A stretch of DNA of 20,723 bases, taken from contig JANNGR010000396.1 of the NCBI GenBank assembly GCA_031403955.1, positions 1 to 20,723 on the forward strand, read 5' to 3'. Under the pieces are notes generated by a model. That model had not been told where the DNA came from, did no database searches, and worked only from the letters and a program-made list of their open reading frames with translations. This document shows, one piece after another, positions 1 through 6,719 of this stretch (positions within the stretch are counted from its first letter, which is position 1; each line of letters begins with the position of its first letter). Source of the stretch: CAISIP01 sp031403955 (GTDB taxonomy: Bacteria; Pseudomonadota; Gammaproteobacteria; Burkholderiales; Burkholderiaceae_C). Position numbers and translations under genes: made by a program.

Positions 1-150
1 CTGCGACTCCCACCATTTTTCGCCCTTACCAAGGCTTGTTTATTGGACTGACCGGTACCTGTAACAAGATACTACGGTGACCAAACCATCTTCAGTCGGG
101 TAAACCCGAAGGTGAACGGTAATTTCCCACAGAATGGGGCGGCCTGATGC

Positions 151-648
151 CTATCGTGTCTTGAAGGAGCGCACCACCAGCCAGGCCGCCACCAGCACGA
201 TTGCGAGGAAACTCAGGAACGACCAGTTGGCAATCGAGCCGCCCAAAAAGGTCCAGTCCACCTTGGTGCAGTCGCCACCGCCTTTGAAGATCATCGGTAT
301 CGCGCGTTGCAGCGGAAAGGTCTCGATCATTCCGTAAAAGTCGCGCCCGCACGAGACCACCTCGGGCGGGTACCACTGCAACCAGCTCTGGCGCGCCGCC
401 ACAAAGGCGCCGAAACCAGCAGTGGCAATCAATACCAGCGCGCCGGCGCCGTGCGCACCGCGCCGGCTGGTGACCGCAGTAAGGCCAGCCACAATTGCCA
501 CCAGCAGCAATGCATAACGTTGCACGATACACATCGGGCACGGCTCCAAACCCACTACATGCTGCAAATACAGCCCATAGGCCAGCAGCGCCACACATCC
601 AACGCAAATCGCCAGCAGGGTCTGGCGCACGCTCAATCGACTCGACAT
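151..648 (-). CDS. dsbB: DsbB family disulfide bond formation protein
   Basis: Inner-membrane quinone reductase that re-oxidises the periplasmic thiol oxidase DsbA and passes the electrons to ubiquinone. The 165-residue product has the usual DsbB length. It shows the first periplasmic Cys pair as CPMC (C37, C40) followed by R44, the position of the quinone-linked arginine in the family, and a second pair at C100 and C127 in the second periplasmic loop (SCGRD...GGDC). Four hydrophobic segments are visible, at about residues 8-28, 45-60, 68-86 and 138-160. The ATG is preceded by a GGAG ribosome binding site at 5-nt spacing. The gene is divergent from yggX. A perfect 10-bp inverted repeat lies in the shared upstream region. 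The assignment rests on the two Cys pairs and the topology; no DsbA gene is nearby. Confidence 0.95.
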   Translation of the reverse strand: MSSRLSVRQTLLAICVGCVALLAYGLYLQHVVGLEPCPMCIVQRYALLLVAIVAGLTAVTSRRGAHGAGALVLIATAGFGAFVAARQSWLQWYPPEVVSCGRDFYGMIETFPLQRAIPMIFKGGGDCTKVDWTFLGGSIANWSFLSFLAIVLVAAWLVVRSFKTR

Positions 649-668
649 TGCAACTCCGAAATGAAAAC

Positions 669-738
669 TGATCGATTGGACACCAGAACGGCATGGGGCC
701 TAAGAAAGCGGCGACAATTTCCGCTTGGCAATCGATCA
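669..738. promoter_or_regulatory. Inverted repeat in the dsbB/yggX divergent region
   Basis: TGATCGATTG at 669-678 and its exact reverse complement CAATCGATCA at 729-738 lie about 50 bp apart between the divergent dsbB and yggX starts. Each arm contains the palindrome ATCGAT. No clear sigma-70 promoter could be assigned around it. A dimeric regulator binding both arms is inference only; chance cannot be excluded for a 10-bp pair. Confidence 0.35.
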
Positions 739-760
739 CGTTGGAACAAGGAAACATTTC

Positions 761-1033
761 ATGGCACGCATGGTTCACTGCATCAAGTTGGGCAAAGAGG
801 CCGAAGGCCTGGACTTTCCGCCCTACCCCGGCGAATTGGGCAAACGCCTATGGGCCGAAGTGAGTAAGGAGGCATGGGCGGCCTGGCTTAAACACCAAAC
901 CATGCTGGTTAACGAAAACCGCCTCAATCTGGCCGACGCACGCGCCCGGCAATACCTGGCGCGGCAAATGGAAGCGCATTTTTTTGGCGGCGGAGCCGAC
1001 GCGGCGCAAGGGTACGTACCACCCAGCGCGTGA
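761..1033 (+). CDS. yggX: Probable Fe(2+)-trafficking protein YggX
   Basis: Small cytosolic protein of the YggX family, linked in enterobacteria to iron trafficking and to protection of Fe-S clusters from superoxide. The 90-residue product matches the family along its full length. It has the N-terminal MARMVHCIKLGKEAEG block with the conserved cysteine at residue 7, then FPPYPGELGKRLW, SKEAWAAWLKHQTMLVNENRLN and a C-terminal GYVPP. The ATG at 761 fits the family start (Cys at position 7) and has an AAGGAAA ribosome binding site just upstream, so the longer in-frame start at 725 was not used. The mnmC-like gene follows 12 bp later in the same frame and may be cotranscribed. Confidence 0.95.
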   Translation: MARMVHCIKLGKEAEGLDFPPYPGELGKRLWAEVSKEAWAAWLKHQTMLVNENRLNLADARARQYLARQMEAHFFGGGADAAQGYVPPSA

Positions 1034-1045
1034 TCCAATTCGGGC

Positions 1046-2755
1046 ATGGCCGCGCCGGAATCGCAATTCTTGCTGATGGCCTGTGGATTGCCGAAAGCGT
1101 GGCAAAACATCCCGGTCTGGAAAATCCTCGACACCGGCTTCGGCGACGGCAGCAATTTCTTCACCACCTGGCAAGCCTGGGCCGATGACAACCATCGGCC
1201 GCGCTTGCTGCATTACGTAGCCATCACGCCAATCGAGCCCGGCCGCGACGCGGTGCTGCGCCGCATTGTTGGATTCTCTGCACTCGCCGCTCACGCTGCA
1301 GATCTGGGCCGGCAATGGTTCGGCCTCTTACCCGGTTTTCATCGGCTGACGCTGCAACGCGGTCAAGTACTACTCACGCTGTGTATCGGCCCATTGCAGC
1401 CGATGTTGCGCGCGCAGCAATTCCTGGCGGACTCGGTCTATCTGTCGGGACGGCAGGAAAATGCGCCAGATGCGCCCGCTTGGGACCGATGGTCTGTCAA
1501 GGCGCTGGCACGCTTGTGCCGCCGTGGCACCGGCATCGGCGCAAACGCTTGCACGGCTCAGGCGCGTGGCGAGCTTCTGCAAGCAGGATTTGCATTTGAT
1601 GGCCTTTCAAGCAACGATCTTCCGGCAGTCTCAATCGCCAATCACCTTCAGGGCCAATACCAGCCGCGCTGGGAGACCGGCTCCAGCCGGCAAACATGGC
1701 GCGCTGCGCCATCGGCGGTTTCGTCGTGCGTCGTGGTTGGCGCCGGCCTTGCGGGCGCCACAGTGGCGGCGGCACTGGCACGGCGCGGCTGGCAGGTCAC
1801 GGTGCTTGATATGCAGGCCGACGCGGCGGGTGGGGCCTCCGGGCTGCCGGTGGGTTTGCTGGCCCCGCAACTGTCGCGGGACGACAGCGCTCGTTCGCGC
1901 CTTTCACGCGCCGGCGTCCGGCTCACATTACAGCTCTGCGACCGTCTGTTGCAACACGGAGAAGACTGGTCCTGCTCCGGTGTGATGGAGCTGCGCGGCG
2001 GCGACGCGCCGGCGATCTGGCATGCCCACGCCGGGTGGATCAAACCGGCATGTCTTGTGCGAGCCTGCCTGGCCCAGGCCGGTGTGCGGTTTGCCGGCCG
2101 CAGCAAAGTGCAATCGATCACGCGTGACGCCGGCCAATGGATGCTTCTGGACGCGGCGGGCCAGGTACTTGCGCGCGCGCCGCAATTGGTGGTAACCGCT
2201 GCCTTCGACTCGGCGCGCTTGCTTGACGGCCGGCTGACGCCGATGCGTTCGGTTGGCGGTCAGATATCCTGGGCCCCGCAAAGGAGCGACGGCGCGACAA
2301 CCTTGCCAGCGTATCCGGTCAATGGCCTGGGCAGCTTTGTGGCGCATGTGCCGCTGGCTGGCGCGCCGGCTTGGTTTGCCGGTGCCACCTATGAGCCTGA
2401 GCCGGCGCTGGCCGACAGCGCAGCCGACGGTCACCGCGAAAACTTTGAACGCCTGGCGCGCCTGCTGCCGGCCACCGCGCGCACACTGGCCGAAGACTTC
2501 GCGCTGGCTCGCGTGTTGGCTTGGCGGGGCACGCGTTGTACCACGATCGACCGCCTGCCCGCCCTCGGGCCGCTGGACGTCGGGCCACAGCCCACCTTGT
2601 GGGTCAGCGCCGGCATGGGTTCGCGCGGCCTGACTTATGCGGTCTTGTGCGCCGAGTTGTTGGCAGCACAGCTTGGGCGCGAGCCTTTGCCGATTGAGGC
2701 CCGCTTGTTGAAATCAATCAACCCGATGCGCGGGCAACTGCAAAAGCCCTGCTGA
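1046..2755 (+). CDS. mnmC: MnmC-like tRNA wobble-uridine modification protein, FAD domain intact, methyltransferase domain degenerate
   Basis: MnmC normally makes mnm5s2U34 in tRNA: a C-terminal FAD domain removes the carboxymethyl group from cmnm5s2U and an N-terminal SAM domain methylates the nm5s2U product. Here (569 residues) the FAD domain looks complete, with GAGLAG at 232-237, an AWRGTRCTTIDRLPALGPL block and the GMGSRGLTYAVLCAELLAAQL C-terminus. The N-terminal half still aligns by eye (GLPKAW, TGFGDGSNF, GLLPGFHRL, WSVKALARLCRRGT). However, about 40 usual N-terminal residues are missing; an in-frame stop, which is also the yggX stop, closes the frame 13 bp upstream. The usual SVEK-type acidic SAM-ribose site reads AITPIE, and the FLDGF catalytic region reads YLSGR. 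I infer that the oxidase is active and the methyltransferase is not. The family call is firm; loss of methylation is inferred. Confidence 0.85.
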   Translation: MAAPESQFLLMACGLPKAWQNIPVWKILDTGFGDGSNFFTTWQAWADDNHRPRLLHYVAITPIEPGRDAVLRRIVGFSALAAHAADLGRQWFGLLPGFHRLTLQRGQVLLTLCIGPLQPMLRAQQFLADSVYLSGRQENAPDAPAWDRWSVKALARLCRRGTGIGANACTAQARGELLQAGFAFDGLSSNDLPAVSIANHLQGQYQPRWETGSSRQTWRAAPSAVSSCVVVGAGLAGATVAAALARRGWQVTVLDMQADAAGGASGLPVGLLAPQLSRDDSARSRLSRAGVRLTLQLCDRLLQHGEDWSCSGVMELRGGDAPAIWHAHAGWIKPACLVRACLAQAGVRFAGRSKVQSITRDAGQWMLLDAAGQVLARAPQLVVTAAFDSARLLDGRLTPMRSVGGQISWAPQRSDGATTLPAYPVNGLGSFVAHVPLAGAPAWFAGATYEPEPALADSAADGHRENFERLARLLPATARTLAEDFALARVLAWRGTRCTTIDRLPALGPLDVGPQPTLWVSAGMGSRGLTYAVLCAELLAAQLGREPLPIEARLLKSINPMRGQLQKPC

Positions 2756-2773
2756 CGCGACCGGCAGTGGGCC

Positions 2774-3505
2774 TCAAACCATCTGCAACACGCGAAAAAC
2801 ATGGCCCGGGTCATAAGGCTTGTCGAGCACGGCGCGGCAACCGGCCTGCTCGGCGCGTTCGTGCATCTGCCAGGAATTATTGGTAGTTGTCACCACCACG
2901 CTGCCAATTGGCGGATCATGCGCAACCAGGCGCTCGACCAGACTCCACGGTTGGTCCGGCGTGTCGACGTCAACGATAACCAGGTCGTAATGGCGTTCCT
3001 TGACCTTGCCCAACGCCTTTACCACCGACTCTGCCTCGTCCACTTCAATCAGGCCGGCCAGTGACAGGCGTGCACGCAGGTATAGGCGCTCATCGCGCGA
3101 AGGGTCCACCAGCAAGGTGACGCGTACACCGGGGGGAATGACCGTGACGGCGTCTCCCTCCAGCTCGATGTCGATATCAACTTCGGCAGTGGCAAACAAT
3201 TGGTCCATCGCATGCAAGACCGCGGTCCAGTTGATAGGTCGGGGAAACACCCGCCAGGCGTGTGCCGGCGCGCCGGAGCCGACACAGATCAGTTTGAGAT
3301 TGCGGTTCAATGTCGGTGACGCGAGAGCCAGGCCGGCCTCATAACTTTCCACGTCAATCAACGCGATGTGCGGCATGATGGGCGCGTCAGGGGTCCACAA
3401 CGCATAACATGTGGAGCGCTCCGCTGACAAGCGAAACACGGTATTGAGCGCGTGGCGCTCCACGTCGCGAAAGCCCACCACTTTTACAAATACCGTGGTT
3501 CCCAT
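2774..3505 (-). CDS. Double receiver-domain response regulator without output domain
   Basis: Product of 243 residues with two CheY-like halves. The C-terminal half (about 125-243) has the receiver signature: an acidic site in LLVDPSRDE (D134), the likely phosphoacceptor D179 in DLVIVDVDTPD, T206/T207, and the conserved lysine K229 in LDKPYD. The N-terminal half (about 1-105) looks like a degenerate receiver, with a possible Asp in IALIDVESY (D51) and FPRP where a receiver has its Lys-Pro. No DNA-binding, GGDEF or other output domain is present. The ATG at 3505 was chosen because AAGGAAC lies about 10 nt upstream; a TTG at 3514 would sit too close to that site. It converges with mnmC and diverges from the ribokinase gene. 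No histidine kinase is adjacent, so the partner is unknown. Confidence 0.7.
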   Translation of the reverse strand: MGTTVFVKVVGFRDVERHALNTVFRLSAERSTCYALWTPDAPIMPHIALIDVESYEAGLALASPTLNRNLKLICVGSGAPAHAWRVFPRPINWTAVLHAMDQLFATAEVDIDIELEGDAVTVIPPGVRVTLLVDPSRDERLYLRARLSLAGLIEVDEAESVVKALGKVKERHYDLVIVDVDTPDQPWSLVERLVAHDPPIGSVVVTTTNNSWQMHERAEQAGCRAVLDKPYDPGHVFRVLQMV

Positions 3506-3687
3506 GGTTATCAATGTTCCTTTATGGCTTCACCGGGCTTAAATGATGCTTCCGGCAAGTCGGGAAAACCAGACCAAACGGTGCGCCGTCCAGACTTTGT
3601 AGCCCATAATTCTTTGCAATCTTTTACCAAAGGGTCAGATTCTTGCATGCCAACGAGTTTGATCTGGGCCAATCAATTGATTTAACC

Positions 3688-4653
3688 ATGATTCTTGTCG
3701 CCGGCTCAGCCAATCTTGACTTTGTTGTTCGGGCGTCGCATATACCGGCCCCTGGCGAAACCGTGTTGGGTCATACATTTGCGACCTACCCGGGTGGCAA
3801 AGGCGCCAATCAGGCCGTCGCCAGCGCTCGCGCAGGCGGCGCTATCACCCACATGTTGCTGGCGTTGGGTGAGGACACCTACGCCGCGCCACTGGAAGCC
3901 TCGCTGCAGGCCGCCGGCGTGCAGTTGCACACCGTGCGCGTCGCGGACGTGGCCACCGGCACCGCATTCATCTGCGTATCGGACGACGCCGAAAACGCCA
4001 TCACCGTAGCACCCGGCGCCAACCATGCGCTGCGGCCGCGGCATCTGCCCGACCTGGATGGCTTCACCCATCTGCTGCTGCAACTTGAAACCCCGCTGGA
4101 AACCGTCATTGCCTATGCGCGGCGCGCGCGCGCGATGGGTGTGCAGGTGGTGCTCAACGCCGCCCCGGCGCAATTGCTGGACGCGGAGTTGCTAGGCCTG
4201 GTTGACGTGCTGATTGTCAACCAGGGCGAACTGGCCAGCGTCGCCAATTGCGCTGGTTCGATTGCGCGCTGCCTGGAGAGCCTCAACCTGCCAACCGTGG
4301 TCGTGACCTTGGGGGCGCGCGGTTGTTGCGCGCGGGTTGGCGTGGACCACCCGGTCTACCTGCTGCAGCCGGCGTTCCCGATCAACCCGAAAGACACTAC
4401 CGGCGCTGGCGACACTTTTTGTGGTGTGCTGGTCGCGGCTCTGAGCGAAGGCAATGGTATGGCCGCTGCGTTGCGCCGCGCCAGCGCCGCCTCCGCGCTG
4501 GCCTGTACCGAGAGTGGCGCGCAGTCGAGCATTCCCACTCGCGATCTGGTTGCCAGTTTTCTGCATCGGCAAAGCGCCAACAGCCCGGAACAAGAGGCCG
4601 ACCTACGCCAATTTTGCGGCCTGCCTCAATCCAACCAGGCAACACCTGCATGA
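3688..4653 (+). CDS. rbsK: Ribokinase (PfkB-family sugar kinase)
   Basis: Cytosolic kinase that would phosphorylate ribose to ribose-5-phosphate. The 321-residue product shows the PfkB N-terminal motif GGKGANQAV (36-44), an N-terminal AGSANLDFVVRA strand, and the C-terminal DTTGAGDTF motif (236-244), with D242 as the expected catalytic base. The ATG at 3688 gives the usual MILVAGSANLD start; a longer in-frame start at 3643 adds residues unlike the family, and neither has a strong ribosome binding site. The stop overlaps the nucleoside hydrolase start as ATGA, so the two are translationally coupled. That partner releases free ribose, which supports ribokinase over other PfkB kinases, but the exact substrate is not proven by sequence. 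Confidence 0.85.
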   Translation: MILVAGSANLDFVVRASHIPAPGETVLGHTFATYPGGKGANQAVASARAGGAITHMLLALGEDTYAAPLEASLQAAGVQLHTVRVADVATGTAFICVSDDAENAITVAPGANHALRPRHLPDLDGFTHLLLQLETPLETVIAYARRARAMGVQVVLNAAPAQLLDAELLGLVDVLIVNQGELASVANCAGSIARCLESLNLPTVVVTLGARGCCARVGVDHPVYLLQPAFPINPKDTTGAGDTFCGVLVAALSEGNGMAAALRRASAASALACTESGAQSSIPTRDLVASFLHRQSANSPEQEADLRQFCGLPQSNQATPA

Positions 4654-5645
4654 CGCAACCGGCCAAGATCAAGGTGATTTACGACACCGACCCAGGTGTC
4701 GACGACGCGATGGCGCTTTATTTTGCGATGGCCCACCCGGCTATTGAACTGCTCGGTATCACGACCACTTTTGGCAACGTCAGCGTCGACCAGGCCGCGA
4801 CCAACGCGTTGTACCTGACTGCGATTGCCAGCCGCGCGATACCCGTCACAAAGGGTGTCGCCGCGCCCTGGTACAAATCGCCAGAGGCGCCACCCGCGCA
4901 TATTCACGGCGCCGATGGGCTGGGCAACCTTGGCGCGCGCCGTCCGGTGAACCAGCAGCTCGACCCGCGTTCGTCGGCACAGTTCATTGTTGACATGACA
5001 CGGGCGTATCCCGGGGAAATCACGCTGGTGGCGGTAGGACCGCTTGGCAACTTGAGCCTGGCGCTCATGCTGGAGCCGCGCTTGCCACTGCTGGTGCGCG
5101 AAGTGGTGATCATGGGCGGCACGGTGGCCGAACCGGGTAATGTTTCCCCGGTGGCAGAGGCCAACATCTGGAACGACCCGCACGCCGCCGACCGGGTGTT
5201 TACGGCCGGCTGGAAAATCACCATGGTGGGGCTTGACGTGACGCACCAGGTAGTCATGTTGTTGGCGCAGTTCAAGACCATCGCCGCCAAGCACCAACAC
5301 ATCGCCACCGACACCCTGTGCCAGGCGGTAGATTTCTATTCCAGGTTTTACAGCGGCCTGTACCAGCATATTGCCAGCACACCGGGGTGTTTTGCACACG
5401 ACCTGCTGGCCTTCATTTACCTGGTTGATCCGCGACTGTTCACGTTCGAAACCAAATCGGTGCGCGTAGCCACCGACGGCCTGGCGCAGGGCCAGACGAT
5501 CGTGAACCGGCGCGACTTCATCGACTACCCGCAGGGCGGCTGGGAAAAAGACACACCGCGCACGCAGGTGTGCATGCAGGTCGACGCGTTAGCCTGCAAT
5601 GCGCTGTTTGAAGAGACCCTGCTGGGTGACTGGCTGACACGCTGA
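4650..5645 (+). CDS. Inosine-uridine preferring nucleoside hydrolase
   Basis: Cleaves the N-glycosidic bond of ribonucleosides to give base and ribose, feeding the ribokinase encoded just upstream. The 331-residue protein begins with the family signature IYDTDPGVDDAMAL (10-23), whose Asp cluster D12/D14/D18/D19 binds Ca2+. It continues with HGADGLGN, VAVGPLGNLSLAL, VVIMGGTV, NIWNDPHAAD and a C-terminal FAHDLLA segment carrying the usual His-Asp. Length and order agree with IunH/RihA-type enzymes. The ATG overlaps the ribokinase stop (ATGA). No nucleoside transporter gene is next to the pair. Purine versus pyrimidine preference cannot be read from these motifs. Confidence 0.92.
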   Translation: MTQPAKIKVIYDTDPGVDDAMALYFAMAHPAIELLGITTTFGNVSVDQAATNALYLTAIASRAIPVTKGVAAPWYKSPEAPPAHIHGADGLGNLGARRPVNQQLDPRSSAQFIVDMTRAYPGEITLVAVGPLGNLSLALMLEPRLPLLVREVVIMGGTVAEPGNVSPVAEANIWNDPHAADRVFTAGWKITMVGLDVTHQVVMLLAQFKTIAAKHQHIATDTLCQAVDFYSRFYSGLYQHIASTPGCFAHDLLAFIYLVDPRLFTFETKSVRVATDGLAQGQTIVNRRDFIDYPQGGWEKDTPRTQVCMQVDALACNALFEETLLGDWLTR

Positions 5646-5794
5646 AAACAGATGGAATTCCGCCGGTCCAGTGGTACACCTGCATCCGTTTGCAAGTAGT
5701 GGGGAGAACTGACCGAGCAAGAACACCGGCTTCACGGCGGGCAATTTCCTGGTTGACCGATAACTGCCCACGCGACGGCGCAAAAGGCAATCTA

Positions 5795-5812
5795 TATGGC
5801 ACTATTGCCATA
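5795..5812. promoter_or_regulatory. 18-bp palindrome upstream of the sulfur cluster
   Basis: TATGGCA-CTAT-TGCCATA is a perfect 7-bp inverted repeat with a 4-bp spacer, about 57 bp before the permease start and inside an AT-rich stretch (5790-5850). Position and symmetry fit an operator for a dimeric regulator of the TSUP-cysI gene set. CysB is the obvious candidate from family knowledge, but I do not recognise this as a known CysB box. As RNA it could also form a short hairpin. Confidence 0.4.
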
Positions 5813-5869
5813 ACAAAATCACAATAAAGTCGTTTGCAATATAACGATTGACGCCTACAGTCCGTGCCT

Positions 5870-6661
5870 ATGCATGACTTGGCGTTCGTATTGGCTGGAT
5901 TTGTGGTTGGCCTGGTGGTCGGCCTGACCGGTGTGGGCGGCGGGTCCCTGATGACACCGATTTTGATATTTTTCTTCGGTGTCAAGCCCTATCTGGCGAT
6001 TGGCACTGACTTGTTGTTTGCCGCTTTTACCAAGATGGGGGGGACGATTCGTCTGGCACGCGCCAAATTGATCGATTGGCGCGTGGTTTTTCAGTTGTCG
6101 GCAGGCAGTATTCCGGCCGCCGTATTGACCTTGTTGGCGCTGCGCGAGATCGGGCCAGCCAGCGCTCTGGTGCAGGGCCTTATGACCACTGCGCTGGGTT
6201 TCGCGTTGCTGCTGACCGCCGCGGCCACGCTGTACAAGGCGTTCCGCGGCAAAGCCGCTCCAACACGGGTAATGTCCGGCCAGGAGAAGCAAGCGGCAAC
6301 ACCCTACCACTGGAGCCTTCCGCTGCTGTTTGGTGCCGTCATAGGAACCCTGGTCACGTTGACTTCGGTCGGCGCTGGCGCGATTGGCGTGACGGTGTTG
6401 TTGATCCTCTACCCGCTGCTGCCATTGCCACGCATTGTGGCTGCCGATATCGCATACGCGGTGCCGCTGACTATGGTCGCCGGCCTGGGCCACGCCTCCC
6501 TGGGTTCGGTCGACTGGTCACTGTTGGCCAAGTTGCTGGCCGGTTCGATTCCCGGCATCTGGGTCGGCTCGCACCTGATGGCACACACGCCGGAACGCCT
6601 CATTCGTTCACTGTTGTCCATGTTGCTGGCATACGCCGGCTTGAAACTGATTGCCTTATGA
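5870..6661 (+). CDS. TSUP-family (TauE/SafE) anion permease
   Basis: Integral membrane protein of about 263 residues with roughly eight hydrophobic segments. The N-terminal half carries the family's glycine-rich GLTGVGGGSLMTPIL motif just after the first helix. A second block, GTLVTLTSVGAGAIGVTVLLILYPLL, repeats the pattern in the C-terminal half. TSUP proteins move sulfite, sulfate, sulfonates or other organic anions. The position 58 bp upstream of cysI suggests sulfate uptake or sulfite handling, comparable to the TSUP member found with cys genes in Corynebacterium; direction and substrate are inferred. The ATG at 5870 and a GTG at 5864 are both possible, since neither has a clear ribosome binding site. 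Confidence 0.85.
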   Translation: MHDLAFVLAGFVVGLVVGLTGVGGGSLMTPILIFFFGVKPYLAIGTDLLFAAFTKMGGTIRLARAKLIDWRVVFQLSAGSIPAAVLTLLALREIGPASALVQGLMTTALGFALLLTAAATLYKAFRGKAAPTRVMSGQEKQAATPYHWSLPLLFGAVIGTLVTLTSVGAGAIGVTVLLILYPLLPLPRIVAADIAYAVPLTMVAGLGHASLGSVDWSLLAKLLAGSIPGIWVGSHLMAHTPERLIRSLLSMLLAYAGLKLIAL

Positions 6662-6719
6662 AACCCTGCCGAACAGTCCCCGGTCGCGCCGCGCGACGTT
6701 TTGCTTGAAGACATAGACC

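Noticed and set aside
96..109. Short hairpin TCGGGT-AA-ACCCGA downstream of dsbB
   Set aside because: The stem is only 6 bp with a 2-nt gap (effectively 5 bp with a 4-nt loop) and there is no T run for the minus-strand transcript, so terminator function is not supported. Nothing else was recognised in 1-150.
92..778. Minus-strand open frame (228 codons) covering dsbB and the yggX upstream region
   Set aside because: It is a frame shadow of dsbB with arginine- and cysteine-rich low-complexity content and no recognisable domain.
4248..4649. In-frame N-terminal extension of the nucleoside hydrolase
   Set aside because: The extension overlaps ribokinase and reads as noise. The hydrolase family start (VIYDTDPGVDD) fits the ATG at 4650, which is coupled to the ribokinase stop.
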